Program-made: the position numbers and the translations under genes
NCBI GenBank assembly: GCA_023525715.1
Contig: CM042013.1
Span: 81,961,994-82,025,993, forward strand
Direction of reading: 5' to 3'
Source: Cichorium intybus
Taxonomy: Eukaryota; Streptophyta; Magnoliopsida; Asterales; Asteraceae
Length of the DNA stretch: 64,000 bases
Notes under the pieces: generated by a model
The model's input: the letters and a program-made list of their open reading frames with translations, nothing else
What the model was told of the DNA's origin: nothing
Databases searched by the model: none
Shown here: positions 44,211 to 55,140 of the stretch, piece after piece
How the letters are laid out: the number at the start of each line of letters is the position of its first letter
Numbering within the stretch: position 1 is the stretch's first letter

Positions 44211-44372
44211 CCTCGTAGCTGTTGTATGGCGAGTTGGACTATGCCTTGTCCCATAGTTGTTGTATGATGGGCTGGGCCATAACCGGGAACCCATAGCTGT
44301 TGTATGATGGGTAGAACCTTCCCGTGTCCATAGCTGTTGTATGATGGATGCCCGTAGCTGTTGTATGGCGGG
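44211..44372 (+). repeat. Five covarying hairpins in G3 LTR
   Basis: Five copies of a loop close to AGCTGTTGTATG with different paired stems: CTCG/CGAG (44212-44233), CCCAT/ATGGG (44250-44271), ACCCAT/ATGGGT (44289-44312), TCCAT/ATGGA (44327-44348) and CCCG/CGGG (44351-44372). The 3' LTR has the same array near 51018-51179, but its first stem reads CTCG/CGCG and is broken. Confidence 0.9.
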
Positions 44373-44688
44373 TAGGGTCGGGTCGTTCTCGAGGACGGGT
44401 TGTTTAATGTGTGGGCATGTATGGTAATTTGTGGACTCACTAAGCTTTAAGCTTACCCGTTGATTTATAACATTTCAGGTATTTCAAATGACAAAGGGAA
44501 GGGCAAGGCATGACGGCGGCGCATCGCATACAAGAAGATTTATTTTAATGAATTATGTTATGATTTTCAATTGTTTCCACTGTTGGTTTAATAAATAAGT
44601 CGAACGGAATTATTTTTGGAATAAATATTTTATTGGAACCTTGATAATAAATGAATTTTACAAATTTTGAAATTGGGGCGTTACAAAT

Positions 44689-44701
44689 TGGTATCAGAGC
44701 C
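44689..44701 (+). other. Primer-binding site of G3
   Basis: TGGTATCAGAGCC, three bases after the 5' LTR; initiator Met tRNA type. Confidence 0.94.
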
Positions 44702-45469
44702 TTGGTTTGAGGGATTTGGATGAACTGTATTGGGAATCCAAACTCAAACTTAGGACTGAGCGATTTTGTTAAGAAAATGTTTTTGGAAGGTTAAATTAAA
44801 GTAAAAGAAGATGCGATGCGAACCGTCAGCCGAGCTCAAGTAAGTTTTGTGATTCCCAATTACCCATGCCAAGTTTGTGTTATGTGATAAAATGTATTGT
44901 GCTAGGATGTAAAGCTGCCTGGATAATATACTCTGTAGATTGTTTTTGTACCATATGTGCTGCTTTGGAATTTTATGCTACTGTCGTTAGGTTGCTTAGT
45001 GAATGCTGGTAGGTTATATACAATTAGGGTAAGATAGCCTAAGAATTCTTGGTCTGGCCTTACTGGCTGTTCCTTGTTTGGTTGTGACTTTAGGGTAGAT
45101 CAGTTATTCAAACGTCTATCTTATTCCTGATTGTGTACGGCTGTGCGTCCGTGAGGTGACTCGACGACATTAGCAATAGTTCTCTTAGGCACGTGTGAGA
45201 TGGAGAGTTAGATCAAAAGATTAGGCACCACGGTGCATGACCACATGAGTCAAAGGAAATGGTTTAGTGCGTGTGACGTTTTAGGAGGATGGTTGACGAA
45301 CTTGGAACAAGGGCGAATAGGTGTGGAAGGTAGTACCAGGCCAGTATTACCGAAAGCACAGGATTCACGCTTGAGTCAAGAGTAGTCAAACAAAGTCCTA
45401 AAAAGTCAAGTAGTTGGATAGATAGGAGTGACCCGAGTATTGATATTAGAAACTGTTGCGCATTTCAGA
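44702..45469 (+). other. 5' leader of gypsy G3
   Basis: About 770 bp with no long frame, between the primer-binding site and the gag ATG at 45470. Confidence 0.6.
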
Positions 45470-46610
45470 ATGGCAGTCACTCGAAGTAACGGTGGACCAG
45501 ATGCGGGTGCCTCGAGTGGGGGAGGACCGACTGATGAGAATCTCCGTAACCTGATAGCGGAGGAGGTTTCGCGAGAAGTGTTGGCTGCGATACCTCAGTT
45601 CTTTGGTACGATTAAGGCTGAATTATGGGCAATGCTCGAGGAATGACTGGCTACTCAGGGCACATCACGTGCTAGGGATGCAAGTTATAAGGACTTTTCG
45701 GCTTGTTCGCCTCCGATGTTCGATGGGGGCAGGGATCCGATTGTTAGCATGCGGTGGATTTCCGTAGTGGAGGGTGCTTTCCGCACATGTTCCTGTCATG
45801 AGAACTCCAAAGTAACGTTGGCGGCGAATCTTTTAAGAGAGGGTGCGAAGGATTGGTGGGAAATACGAACGAAAGATCTCACTCCTGCTCAGTTAGATGC
45901 CATTACATGGCCGCAGTTTAAGGAACAATTCAAATTGGAGTATGTTCTACAGGTGGAAATGGAACGCCTGGCGCAGGAATACCTAAATCTGACCCAGACT
46001 ACTGAGACGGTGACGGAAATCACCAAGAAGTTTAATGAACGGGCACTTTTCTGTCCAGAGTTTGCGGCAACCGAGCGCATGAGGATGACACGATACTTGG
46101 CAATGCTTCGCACAGACATTCGGGAATTTGTGTCTGCTGCTAGGCACCAAACTCTTACTGATATGATAGCGGCCGCTCGGGCTCGAGAGTTGGAACTGGA
46201 AACCCAACAAAAGCAGAAGCGTCCGGCGCCTGCTCAGACTCAGCAGGTGTCGAAGAAATTTCGAGGGGCAGATCAGGGAAAGCAAGGGCAAAGGAGCCAG
46301 GGTAAGTGTGGTAAATGTGGAAGGAATCATGAGGGGCGTTGCTGGGTGTTAATATGTCATAAGTATGGAAAGGAGGGCCACTATACTAAAGATTGTCGGC
46401 AAGAGGTCAAGATTTGTTTTAATTGTAATCAGGTAGGCCACTTCAAGGCCCAATGTCCCCGTCTGATTCAGGGAGTGGTTCAGAATCCGGCACCCACTAC
46501 ACTCCGGATTACCGATGGTAGGCAGGGGAAAGGGGAAGCCCATAAGACCAAGGGTCGAGCATTCGTCATGACCGCCGAGGAGGCACAGGATGCGCCCGAC
46601 GTCGTCACGA
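45470..46610 (+). pseudogene. G3 gag with one premature stop
   Basis: Starts MAVTRSNGG at 45470. A TGA at 45644-45646 interrupts the frame after MLEE; the same frame then runs open from 45647. Downstream are the retrotransposon Gag core (ANLLREGAKDWWEI near 45820, FYP-region equivalent QFKEQFKLEYV near 45915, RMTRYLAMLRTDIREFV near 46080) and two cysteine/histidine knuckles at about 46305-46455, the second being CFNCNQVGHFKAQC. The TGA could have come from a CGA by CpG deamination, which is inference. Gag packages the RNA and forms the virus-like particle in the cytoplasm. Confidence 0.93.
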
Positions 46611-46678
46611 GTACTCTTTCTTTACATGCCTCGTGTTTGTGGTGTGTGTAATTAATATGTCTATTATGCTTTGATTAG
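46611..46678 (+). other. Putative 68-nt intron between gag and protease (G3)
   Basis: Starts GTACTC and ends TTGATTAG, with T-rich and purine-poor 3' half. Left unspliced, the gag frame ends at a stop inside it (46649-46651). Removing it continues phase 1 into the protease frame used by the downstream pol ORF. The flanking coding sequence on each side matches adjacent parts of the usual gypsy Gag-protease junction. Confidence 0.55.
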
Positions 46679-49600
46679 GAACATTCTTAGTCAACTCTAT
46701 GCCTACCTTTGCACTATTTGATTCGGGTGCTAGTCATTCTTTTGTGTCTGCCGCGTTGGGAAAGAGTTTCGGTATTGCTTTAGGAACTCTTCATCAGCCG
46801 TTAGAAGTGGAAATTACGGATGATAAAACCGTGCAAGCGACTAGTGTTTAGCGGGGATGCGAAGTCGTGATTCAAGGAATAAAGTTTCCGATCGATCTCA
46901 TCCCTATACCGTTGAGTGACTCCCGAGTCATCATCGGTATGGATTGGATGGGTCAGCATGAATCATGGATCGATTGTAAGAACAAGCGAGTGTGGATTCA
47001 AACCCCAAGTGGGGGAGAGCTGGTTGTGCAGGGCGAGAGAAAGAATCGAGGTGCAGTTTTCTGTTCAGCTGCTAGGGCACGCAGACATTTTCAGCATGGA
47101 GGTTCTGGATTTGTGGCTTATGTTGTAGACACACGAGAAAGGAAGCCGCAGCAGAAAGCAGGTGATATACCAGTGGTTCGGGATTTTCCTGATGTTTTTC
47201 CCGAGGACCTGCCTGGCGTGCCGCCAGAGAGACAGGTGGAATTTAAGATCGACTTAACTCCCGGTGCAGCTCCGATAGCTAAAGCACCGTATCGTCTTGC
47301 GCCTCCGGAGATGCTGGAGTTGTCTATTCAACTTCGAGAATTATTAGATAAGGGATTTATTCGACCCAGTTGCTCGCCATGGGGAGCGCCTATTTTGTTT
47401 GTTAAGAAGAAGGATGGTTCCAACAGGATGTGCATAGATTATCGTGAGTTGAATAAGCTTACGGTGAAGAATCGATATTCGTTGCCTCGCATCGACGACT
47501 TATTCGACCAACTGCAGGGCGCTTCGTGGTTTTCAAAAATTGATTTGCGGTCAGGTTACCATCAAATGCGGGTACGGGAGGAAGACATCCCGAAAACGGC
47601 TTTTCGGACGAGGTACGGTCACTTCGAGTTTGTAGTGATGCCGTTTGGACTGACCAATGCCCCTGCAGCTTTTATGGACTTAATGAATCGGGTGTGTCGA
47701 CCGATGTTGGATCGGTCGATTATAGTTTTCATTGACGACAACTTAGTCTACTCTCGGAGCAGGGAACAGCATGAACAACACTTAAAGGAAGTATTAGAGA
47801 CCTTAAGAAAGGAGAAGCTTTATGCAAAATTATCCAAGTGTGACTTTTGGCTACGGGAGGTTCAGTTTTTGGGTCACATTGTAAATGAGCAAGGAATCAT
47901 GGTAGACCCGGCTAAGGTGGAGGCCGTGATGCGGTGGGAGGTTCCGAAGACTCCCTCGGAGATTAGAAGTTTCTTGGGTCTGGCTGGTTATTACCGTCGT
48001 TTCATCCAAGACTTCTCAAAGGTTGCAGTACCTTTGACCCAGCTAACTAAGAAAAATGCTGCTTTTCGGTGGGGTGAGGAGCAGCAGCAAGCTTTTGAGA
48101 CTTTGCGGCGGAAATTGTGTGAAGCTCCGGTTTTGACTTTGCCTGAGGGCATGGAGGATATGGTAGTTTACTGCGATGCATCAATCACGGGATTGGGGGC
48201 AGTCTTGATGCAACGAGGCAGGGTGATCGCTTACGCCTCGTGACAGTTGAAGCCCCATGAAACTAACTACCCTACTCATGATTTGGAATTGGGAGCGGTG
48301 GTCTTCGCTCTCAAGATTTGGAGACACTATTTGTATGGAGTGAAGTGCACCATTTTCACGGACCATAAGAGTTTGATGTACCTGATGGATCAGGCAAACC
48401 TCAATATGAGACAGAGAAGATGGTTGGATGTATTAAAAGACTATGATTGTGAGATACACTACCACCCTGGAAAGGCCAATGTGGTAGCGGATGCGTTAAG
48501 TCGTAAGGCTTCGAGTGCACCCCTTCGGGGCGTTTGTCGAAGGATGACAATTGTGACACCGCTGCTTGAGCTGATTAGGAAAGCCCAGGTGGAAGCAAGC
48601 AAGAGCGAGAATCAGAAAAGTGAGAGGATTGTGGGTCAGTTGGCAGCTATGGTCAAAGATAGTAGGGATTTGTTAACTTGCCATGAGAGAATTTGGGTAC
48701 CGAAGCTGGGCGGGGTTCGTCAAACCCTATTGGAGGAGGCACATAAATCCAGGTTCTCTATCCACCCTGGAGCAACTAAAATGTATAGGGATCTGCGCGA
48801 ATATTATTGGTGGCCAGGCATGAAGAGGGAAGTAGCTTGGTTTGTCGAAAGATGCTTGACCTGTCGTAAGGTCAAGGCCGAGCACCAACGGCCTCATGGT
48901 AAGTTGCAGCCTCTTGAGATCCCAGAATGGAAATGGGAGCATATCACAATGGATTTCATCACGAAGTTGCCAAGAACCCCTCGACATATGGACACTATTT
49001 GGGTTATCGTGGATAGGTTGACCAAAAGTGCTCATTTCCTCCCCATCCAAGAGACTTACTCTGCAAAGGAATTGGCTAAGGTCTTCCTAGATGAGATTAT
49101 CTCTCGGCATGGTATACCGGTCTCGGTGATATCCGACCGGGATGTCCGGTTTACGTCTAGGTTTTGGAAGAAGTTTCATGAGGAATTAGGCACTCGCCTT
49201 CATTTCAGCACAGCATATCATCCTCAGATGGATGGGCAGAGTGAAAGGACGATTCAAACGCTGGAGGATGTGCTTAGGGCATGTGTCATCGATTTTGGCG
49301 GGAGTTGGGATTCCCATCTCCCTTTAGCTGAGTTTTCTTACAATAACAGTTATCACGCGAGCATTGGCAGAGCTCCCTTTGAAATGTTATATGGAAGAAG
49401 ATGTCGGACACCTATTTGCTGGGGCGAGGTTGGCCAGCAGGTATTGGGTAGTACAGAGGTGGTGCTCAAGACAACTGAGTTAATTCAGAAGGTTCGGGAG
49501 AGATTGTTAACCGCTCAAAGCCGACAGAAAAGTTATGCGGATAGGCGACGGTCCGATCTCGAGTTTCAAGTTGGGGATTATGTTCTTCTAAAGGTGTCGC

Positions 49601-50034
49601 CTTGGAAGGGAGTTATTCGTTTTAGGAAGCGAGGAAAGCTTGACCCTAGGTACATTGGACCATATAGAATTGTCGCCCGTATAGGTGAGGTAGCTTACCG
49701 GTTGGAGCTGCCCGAACAGCTTAGTCAGATTCACGACATGTTTCACGTTTCGCAGCTCAGAAAGTGCGTGACTGAGGAATCCACAATAGTACCTTTGGAG
49801 GATATTCAATTAGATGAACGTCTAAATTATGTGGAGCGACCAATTGCCATCATTGAAAAGAAGATAAAGACTTTGCGGAATAAAACAATAGGATTAGTGA
49901 AGGTTCAGTGGCAGCATCGAAAAGGGTCCGAATGGACTTGGGAACCGGAGGAGGAAATGCGGAGGCATTATCCAGAATTATTTACTGGCACGGATTTCGG
50001 GGACGAAATCCAGTTAAGTGGGGGAGAATTGTAA
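46679..50034 (+). pseudogene. G3 pol: protease, reverse transcriptase, RNase H, integrase, chromodomain
   Basis: One frame throughout, broken by TAG at 46849 and TGA at 48241. The protease active site ALFDSGASHSF is near 46707. Reverse transcriptase has RMCIDYRELNKLT (47429) and a FIDD catalytic box near 47730. RNase H has YCDAS (48171), TDHKSL (48358) and a DALS box (48492). Integrase has the HPGATKMYRDLREYYWWPG zinc region and CLTC (48760-48870), catalytic MDFI, SDRDVRF and the SERTIQTLEDVL glutamate (48950-49265). A GPY/F-type module follows, then a chromodomain (ERPIAIIEKKIKTL, LVKVQWQHRKGSEWTWEPEEE, 49840-49965). Catalytic residues are all intact, so loss of function rests on the stops alone. 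Confidence 0.94.
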
Positions 50035-51489
50035 GACCCGTTCCGCCGAGTCACGGCCCGAAGGAATCCGCGGCGCGGCTTTTGGAAGAATCTAGAATCG
50101 CGAAGGATTTGTACGCACGGCGCGGTTCTAAAGAACCCGCGACGCGGTGCGCCTCTAAAGTGAAAAACCCTAATTCGGATTTAAACGCCTATATAAAGGG
50201 ACCCAGCCCTAGGGTTCGTGTTTTTGGGGAGTTTCTAGAGTAGAGGCGTCTGGTTTCGGCAGATACTCTTTGGTCTCGAGGATTTGAAGGTTTTGGGAGA
50301 TTAGAAGAAGGAGATCCAACGCGGGAGAAGGTTTAGGACGGGTCGTGGGCATCACTCCGTCCTTCAGAAGTAAGGTAAGAAGATTTACTCTTCTGACTTT
50401 CCTTTTTATCCCGTCATATGGTGTTACTAGTTGGTTTGTAGCTTTAGACGATTTGTAGCCCTTAGGGTTTGAACCAAGGACATGCATGGACTTGCATGTC
50501 CATAAGGAAGTGACCTTAGGGTAGTTTCTGATCCCAGGAAGGGTGTAGAAAGGAACCCTAGCCGATTGATGTACTGTTAATCGCTGAAAAACATTTTGGA
50601 ATGTTACGAGCCGCGACGCGGACTGGCTATGTCAGCGGCGCGGACTCGGCTGAAACCCCGTAATTGTGCAATAGTAGCCGCGGCGCGTAGAGCGAGGAGC
50701 CACGCCATGGCGAGCGACTGTTTGTCCAGGAATTTAGTTTTGACCACGGTTTGATGGCAAATAGTGAGTCTAACCTTTAGACAGGTCTGTAAGAGCCTAG
50801 TCAGTAATTGATATGTTGTATGTGTGTGGGATTTAGGTGTGTGGACGAGCTAAGTGGGGATATTAGAGAATATCTGTGCGGTTTCAAATCAGGTGAGTAT
50901 CCTCACCTTACTATATGATGTTGCATGTTAGGCATCTTGTGTGTTATTAACAGTTATATGATTTGCTCTATATCTGTGGTTATTTGTTGTTGGGCTCAGT
51001 ACTGATGCGTGTCCCCTCGTAGCTGTTGTATGGCGCGTTGGACTATGCCTTGTCCCATAGTTGTTGTATGATGGGCTGGGCCATAACCGGGAACCCATAG
51101 CTGTTGTATGATGGGTAGAACCTTCCCGTGTCCATAGCTGTTGTATGATGGACGCCCGTAGCTGTTGTATGGCGGGTAGGGTCGGGTCGTTTTCGAGGAC
51201 GGGTTGTTTAATGTGTGGGCATGTATGGTAATTTGTGGACTCACTAAGCTTTAAGCTTACCCGTTGATTTATAACATTCCAGGTATTTCAAATGACAAAG
51301 GGAAGGGCAAGGCATGACGGCGGCGCATCGCATACAAGAAGATTTATTTTAATGAATTATGTTATGATTTTCAATTGTTTCCACTGTTGGTTTAATAAAT
51401 AAGTCGAACGGATTTATTTTTGGAATAAATATTTTATTGGAACCTTGATAATAAATGAATTTTAGAAATTTTGAAATTGGGGCGTTACA
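50030..51489 (+). repeat. 3' LTR of gypsy G3
   Basis: 1460 bp. Many of its differences from the 5' LTR are C-T or G-A, as expected of methylated DNA. Confidence 0.95.
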
Positions 51490-51503
51490 CAAACGCCACC
51501 TTA

Positions 51504-51646
51504 GATCCTCGATTTCTCGCAGTTTGAATGCGGATATTTTGAAATCTTGAAACAAAGTGGGAATATCCTTTTGTGAAGATGTCGATTAACTGAGATTGAG
51601 AATGCACATGTAGAACCTCAGCTTTGATAAAGTGGATATCCGTCTC
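51504..51646 (-). pseudogene. Copia RNase H C-terminal remnant
   Basis: Minus-strand frame with ETDIHFIKAEVLHVHSQSQL then IDIFTKG, matching the end of Copia polyproteins (IDxHxHFIR...ADIFTKxL). It is cut by the gypsy LTR at 51647; its upstream part should lie beyond that element, outside the window. Confidence 0.8.
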
Positions 51647-51954
51647 TGTAACGTTCCAAATCCAGTAATAATTTTTTTTTAAAAAACGGTTCAAATACAT
51701 AAAACGAGTTACCAAATAAAACCATCTAAATTAAAACTTGTTATTCAAACATTAGAAATTGTATTTATCAAAAACATTTACAAACATTATCCAGCATAAG
51801 ACTCAATTATCAAAACCTTAAATGCGGTACAGTCGCGCCGTGTTCCAAGCTCAAGCCAGCAATTACCTGAAAAACAGTTACGGTGAAAGAGTAAGCATAA
51901 AGCTTAGGGAGTTCCCCAAAATACCACACAGTTCATCACATAAACACAGTCATC

Positions 51955-52190
51955 ACCCTCGGGTGCCCAGGTATGACCGATCATACATCGTCCTTGATCA
52001 GGAAGCAACCCTTGGGTTTAACCATCCTCGAGTGTCTAGGTACGACCATTCATGCATCGTCCTTGATCATGCAGCATCTCTCGGAGTTATCTACTCATTC
52101 TTTGATCTTCGGGTGTCCAGGTATGACCGTTCATGCATCATCCTTGATCGTGCAGCAACCCTCAGATCGATCAACTCATTCTTCAGTCGC
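51955..52190 (-). repeat. Three tandem units of 70-80 bp in G4 LTR
   Basis: Each unit has GGTGYCCAGGTATGACC-like sequence followed by CATCGTCCTTGATC. Units two and three can fold TGCAT/ATGCA and TGCAT/GTGCA around that string. Confidence 0.75.
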
Positions 52191-52599
52191 CAGAACGAAT
52201 CCAACAATTATCACATAAAAGCACAACAGGATAAGCATACAATCTAAGCCATTGGGCTTCTATTATCAACTTAACATTCAAATAATGTAAGGCACTCCTA
52301 GCGACCATACATTTCTACACATAGTAATTAAAGTTACATATGCTTGTAACTTCACCCATACTATAGTTAGAAGACTCACCTGATCCGCAAACGCAAGCTA
52401 TACAGTACTCCACGCGAGTGTCCTCAGATCTCAACAAAACGAACTCCCTAACAAGGGTAAACTTTACATAAAACTCCCTAAACCCCAACATAATAAACCT
52501 CTAAGACCGGTACCCCCGAACCCTCAAGTTTAGACAAAAGTCAAACTAGTCAAGAAGTCAAAGGTCAAAGGTCAAAGTCAACAAAAGTCAACCAGGCAC

Positions 52600-52638
52600 A
52601 GTTAGCGCCGCTAACTCCCCAAGTTAGCGTCGCTAACT
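52600..52638. repeat. Twin 17-bp palindromes in G4 LTR
   Basis: AGTTAGCGCCGCTAACT (52600-52616) and AGTTAGCGTCGCTAACT (52622-52638), five bases apart, identical except for the unpaired centre. Confidence 0.95.
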
Positions 52639-53215
52639 ATGAACAGCTCGAAAAGTCCATTAAGTTCTTAATTCATTCAGCCAAGGTCTTAATCCTTTCA
52701 AGGACCTTCCATACAGTCCCTAAGTCCATAAAAATCCTAAATTGAACAATCTAACACCATCACACAAATCAAGAACAAGATCTAAGTATAAAATGGTCCG
52801 AATTAACCAAAATCACCTAAGAGAGTTTGGCTTACTCTCTAAACCATCTCCAAGGTTCTAAATCTGGGATTTAATGCATAAAGTTCCTGGCTTTATCCTT
52901 CTCAAACATGGACAAACACCAAAAGGGACCATTATACTAATTTAATCCATAAGAACATACATAAATCATAAGAAGAACCATAAAAAGCATAAAGGTGAGA
53001 ACTTGACTCACAATGGTCCAGAAAAATGTAGATCTTTGAAGTTTCACTCAAGAGAAACAACTTGTAGCAACATCATCCACCTTCAAGCATCATCCAAGCT
53101 CCAAAAATGCTTCCAATAAGACCAAAAATGCCAAAAACCCAACCAAGATGATCTAGAGAGAGAAATGGATGATTTGGCATCCCCATCGACATGTAGATGT
53201 GGCATCCCCACGACA

Positions 53216-53911
53216 TGTAGATGTGGTTCTCCCTTCAGGATCTTCCACTTATCGAGAATGAACCCGAGATACACCTAACCGAAGTCACAATCACTCTTTT
53301 TTTTATCAAAGTCACCCAACTTCCAACAGACAAAACTTCCCAAAGAAGATACCCAACCACCTTGATGAGCATAATCCAATCTGGAACGCGACACTTTAAA
53401 ACTTCCAACCAATACCTAGATCGATATTCCAACCGATTCTTACTGCACTACCGAGAAACCTTAAAATCCGAACGCTTCTAATACTGCCGCTCCACAAATC
53501 CGAGAGAAGATCTGAAGAACCGAACCCACACTTCTTAACTTTCACCAACATATCAGCTACTTAACAGATACCAGCTCGATTTTCATACAACCAGCACTTC
53601 TCAAGGGTGATACCCAACCTTATCTCGATAATCTAAACCCGGTCCAAATTTCAACACGCTAACACTCCTAATCGCTTCCCCAGATCGGTTATCCAACCGA
53701 TCCCTAACGCCTTACCTAGAACCTCCACTAACTTAGCGCTTCTTTCAGGACTAATCCATCCTCCGAAAGGAAACCGAATACCCAAGCCTAGCATTCCCAA
53801 TGTTGAAGAACCGAGGTGCTCTTACTACCAACGAACGAGCACACTAATAACCATCTCTTTCTCACACCTTCCTAGTTGCTCTACCGCACACGCCACCGCT
53901 ACTACTCAACC
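53216..53911 (-). other. G4 interior left of the Athila insertion
   Basis: C/A-rich on the plus strand; recurring ACCCAAC and TCCAACCGAT motifs; no retroviral domain identified. Confidence 0.4.
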
Positions 53912-54880
53912 TGACAACGCCTAGTAATATCACGTATTTTAGTCGTTGTTGAGCCCTATTCTTGGTGAATTTATATCATATATGTTGTGGTATTCTCACT
54001 TTTTGTGTCAGTGCTTGTTTGGAAAGAAAAGATGTAAACAGGGGCTAAAAGTGTACAAAATGGAAGAAGTTTGAGGATAAAGACAAAACAGTCAAATTCG
54101 CACGCGCGCCGCGGGTATGTACAAGGGGGTGACGCGGTGACTCAGCAATGAGGCAGTGGAGAGGATTCAAATGCCGAAGAAACGGGGATAAACCAGCACG
54201 CGCGCTGCGGATTCTACTTGTACGCAGCGCGGTCTTTTATATTTCACAACTATAAATAGAGGGTTCTAGGTCGAAAAATGCAGCAAAGACCTGGCATATG
54301 AACGACTCCCAAGGCTTCTTTGACTCCGAGTTTCATTTTTCAGCAACCATAATTTGGTATTTTGTGTTTTTCTCTTTTAATTTCCAATTAGTTTAGTAGC
54401 TTTAGTGGCTTTTGCTAGTGTTATTGGGTGTGACAACCATTGACATTAGTTTTTAGTTTCTAAATTTTATATTTTCTGTTTTGGAACAAGTTGAATTGGA
54501 GTTTTTAATAATTAATCATTCGGTTATTGTTAATTGCTCTCTTTTCGGTATTTCTGATTTTGGATGAATTGTGGATGTTTGATTGTGTTGGATGGTTATT
54601 GTGTTTCTAAATTTAGACTGTACTTTCTGATTTCAATAACTTATGTTAGTTTAGAAGTTGAATTGGATTAGAATTAGTTTTTGGATTTATTGGATTTCAG
54701 GATTGTTTTTGGTAAAAGTCGGAAACTAGATCCTCTGGCTGTAGAAGTGACACTACAGTTGGTAATCTGTTGCCTACCTTGACCACGTAACTCTTGTGGA
54801 TCGACCCTGACTGCCGCTATACTGGTGTGTGTTAGGTTTATTTTACTATTTTTGACCGCATGACGACCGCTGCGATGTCA
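53912..54880 (+). repeat. 5' LTR of the Athila element
   Basis: TGACAACGCC to GCGATGTCA. TATAAATAGAGGG at 54251; two CGCGCGC/GACGCGG-rich islands at 54100-54140 and 54200-54235. Confidence 0.94.
54251..54258 (+). promoter_or_regulatory. TATA box in Athila LTR
   Basis: CTATAAATAGAGGG, a near-ideal plant TATA box; repeated at 61371 in the 3' LTR. Confidence 0.85.
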
Positions 54881-54884
54881 AATT

Positions 54885-54903
54885 TTGGCGTCGTTGCCGG
54901 GGA
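54885..54903 (+). other. Primer-binding site of the Athila element (tRNA-Asp type)
   Basis: TGGCGTCGTTGCCGGGGA, four bases after the LTR; one mismatch from the usual TGGCGCCGTTGCCGGGGA. Confidence 0.88.
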
Positions 54904-55140
54904 GTTGTGAGCTTGAGAGTAGGCGATCTGTAGGACTTTTAGTTTCTGATTTTTGGTTTTGATATTGAGATTTCAGTTGGTTAGTATTTTCCTTTGTGGT
55001 TTTGACGGGCGTGTTACACTAGTGCATGCGTACACTAGTGCATACGTACTCGTCGGGGTGGGCAGTTATCACCCTTGCGTTTTGACCCGGAGATCGAACG
55101 AACCGCGCGCAAGAACCGTGCACTTAGGCGTTAAGTTACA

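Larger units (their letters stand above)
43226..44685 (+). repeat. 5' LTR of gypsy G3
   Basis: TGTAAGACCC to GGGCGTTACA. Contains CGCG-rich islands (43255-43345, 43800-43910), the TATA box at 43386 and the hairpin array at 44211-44372. Confidence 0.95.
43226..51489 (+). mobile_element. Complete Ty3/gypsy chromovirus G3 (Tekay-like)
   Basis: 8264 bp with the perfect 5-bp TSD CAAAC (43221-43225 and 51490-51494). LTRs are 43226-44685 and 50030-51489, both 1460 bp, with about 20 differences by eye (roughly 1.4 percent), so a recent but not brand-new insertion. A Met-tRNA primer-binding site follows the 5' LTR and GTGGGGGAGAAT precedes the 3' LTR. Gag, protease, reverse transcriptase, RNase H, integrase and chromodomain follow in gypsy order. 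Three in-frame stop codons (45644, 46849, 48241) now disable it; no frameshift is needed if the 68-nt segment at 46611-46678 is an intron. Confidence 0.96.
41872..51500 (+). mobile_element. PIF/Harbinger-type element with minisatellite, split by gypsy G3
   Basis: Left terminus GGGAATGTTTGGTGCG; right terminus, read inward on the other strand, GGTGGCGTTTGGTTCAC; both flanked by TTA (41869-41871 and 51501-51503). Subterminal regions at both ends repeat GGAATT/AATTCC-rich motifs. Its own sequence is about 1360 bp: 41872-43225 plus the last six bases 51495-51500. The middle is a roughly 950-bp CCACCA-type minisatellite. No transposase. Gypsy G3 inserted in the terminal repeat itself. Confidence 0.85.
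51647..53215 (-). repeat. 3' LTR of gypsy G4
   Basis: On the minus strand it ends GGAACGTTACA at 51647. The other end is less sure; TGTCGTGGGG at 53215 fits, preceded on the minus strand by GGGAGAACC as a weak purine tract. Inside are three 70-80-bp tandem units (51955-52190) and the twin palindromes at 52600-52638. Confidence 0.65.
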
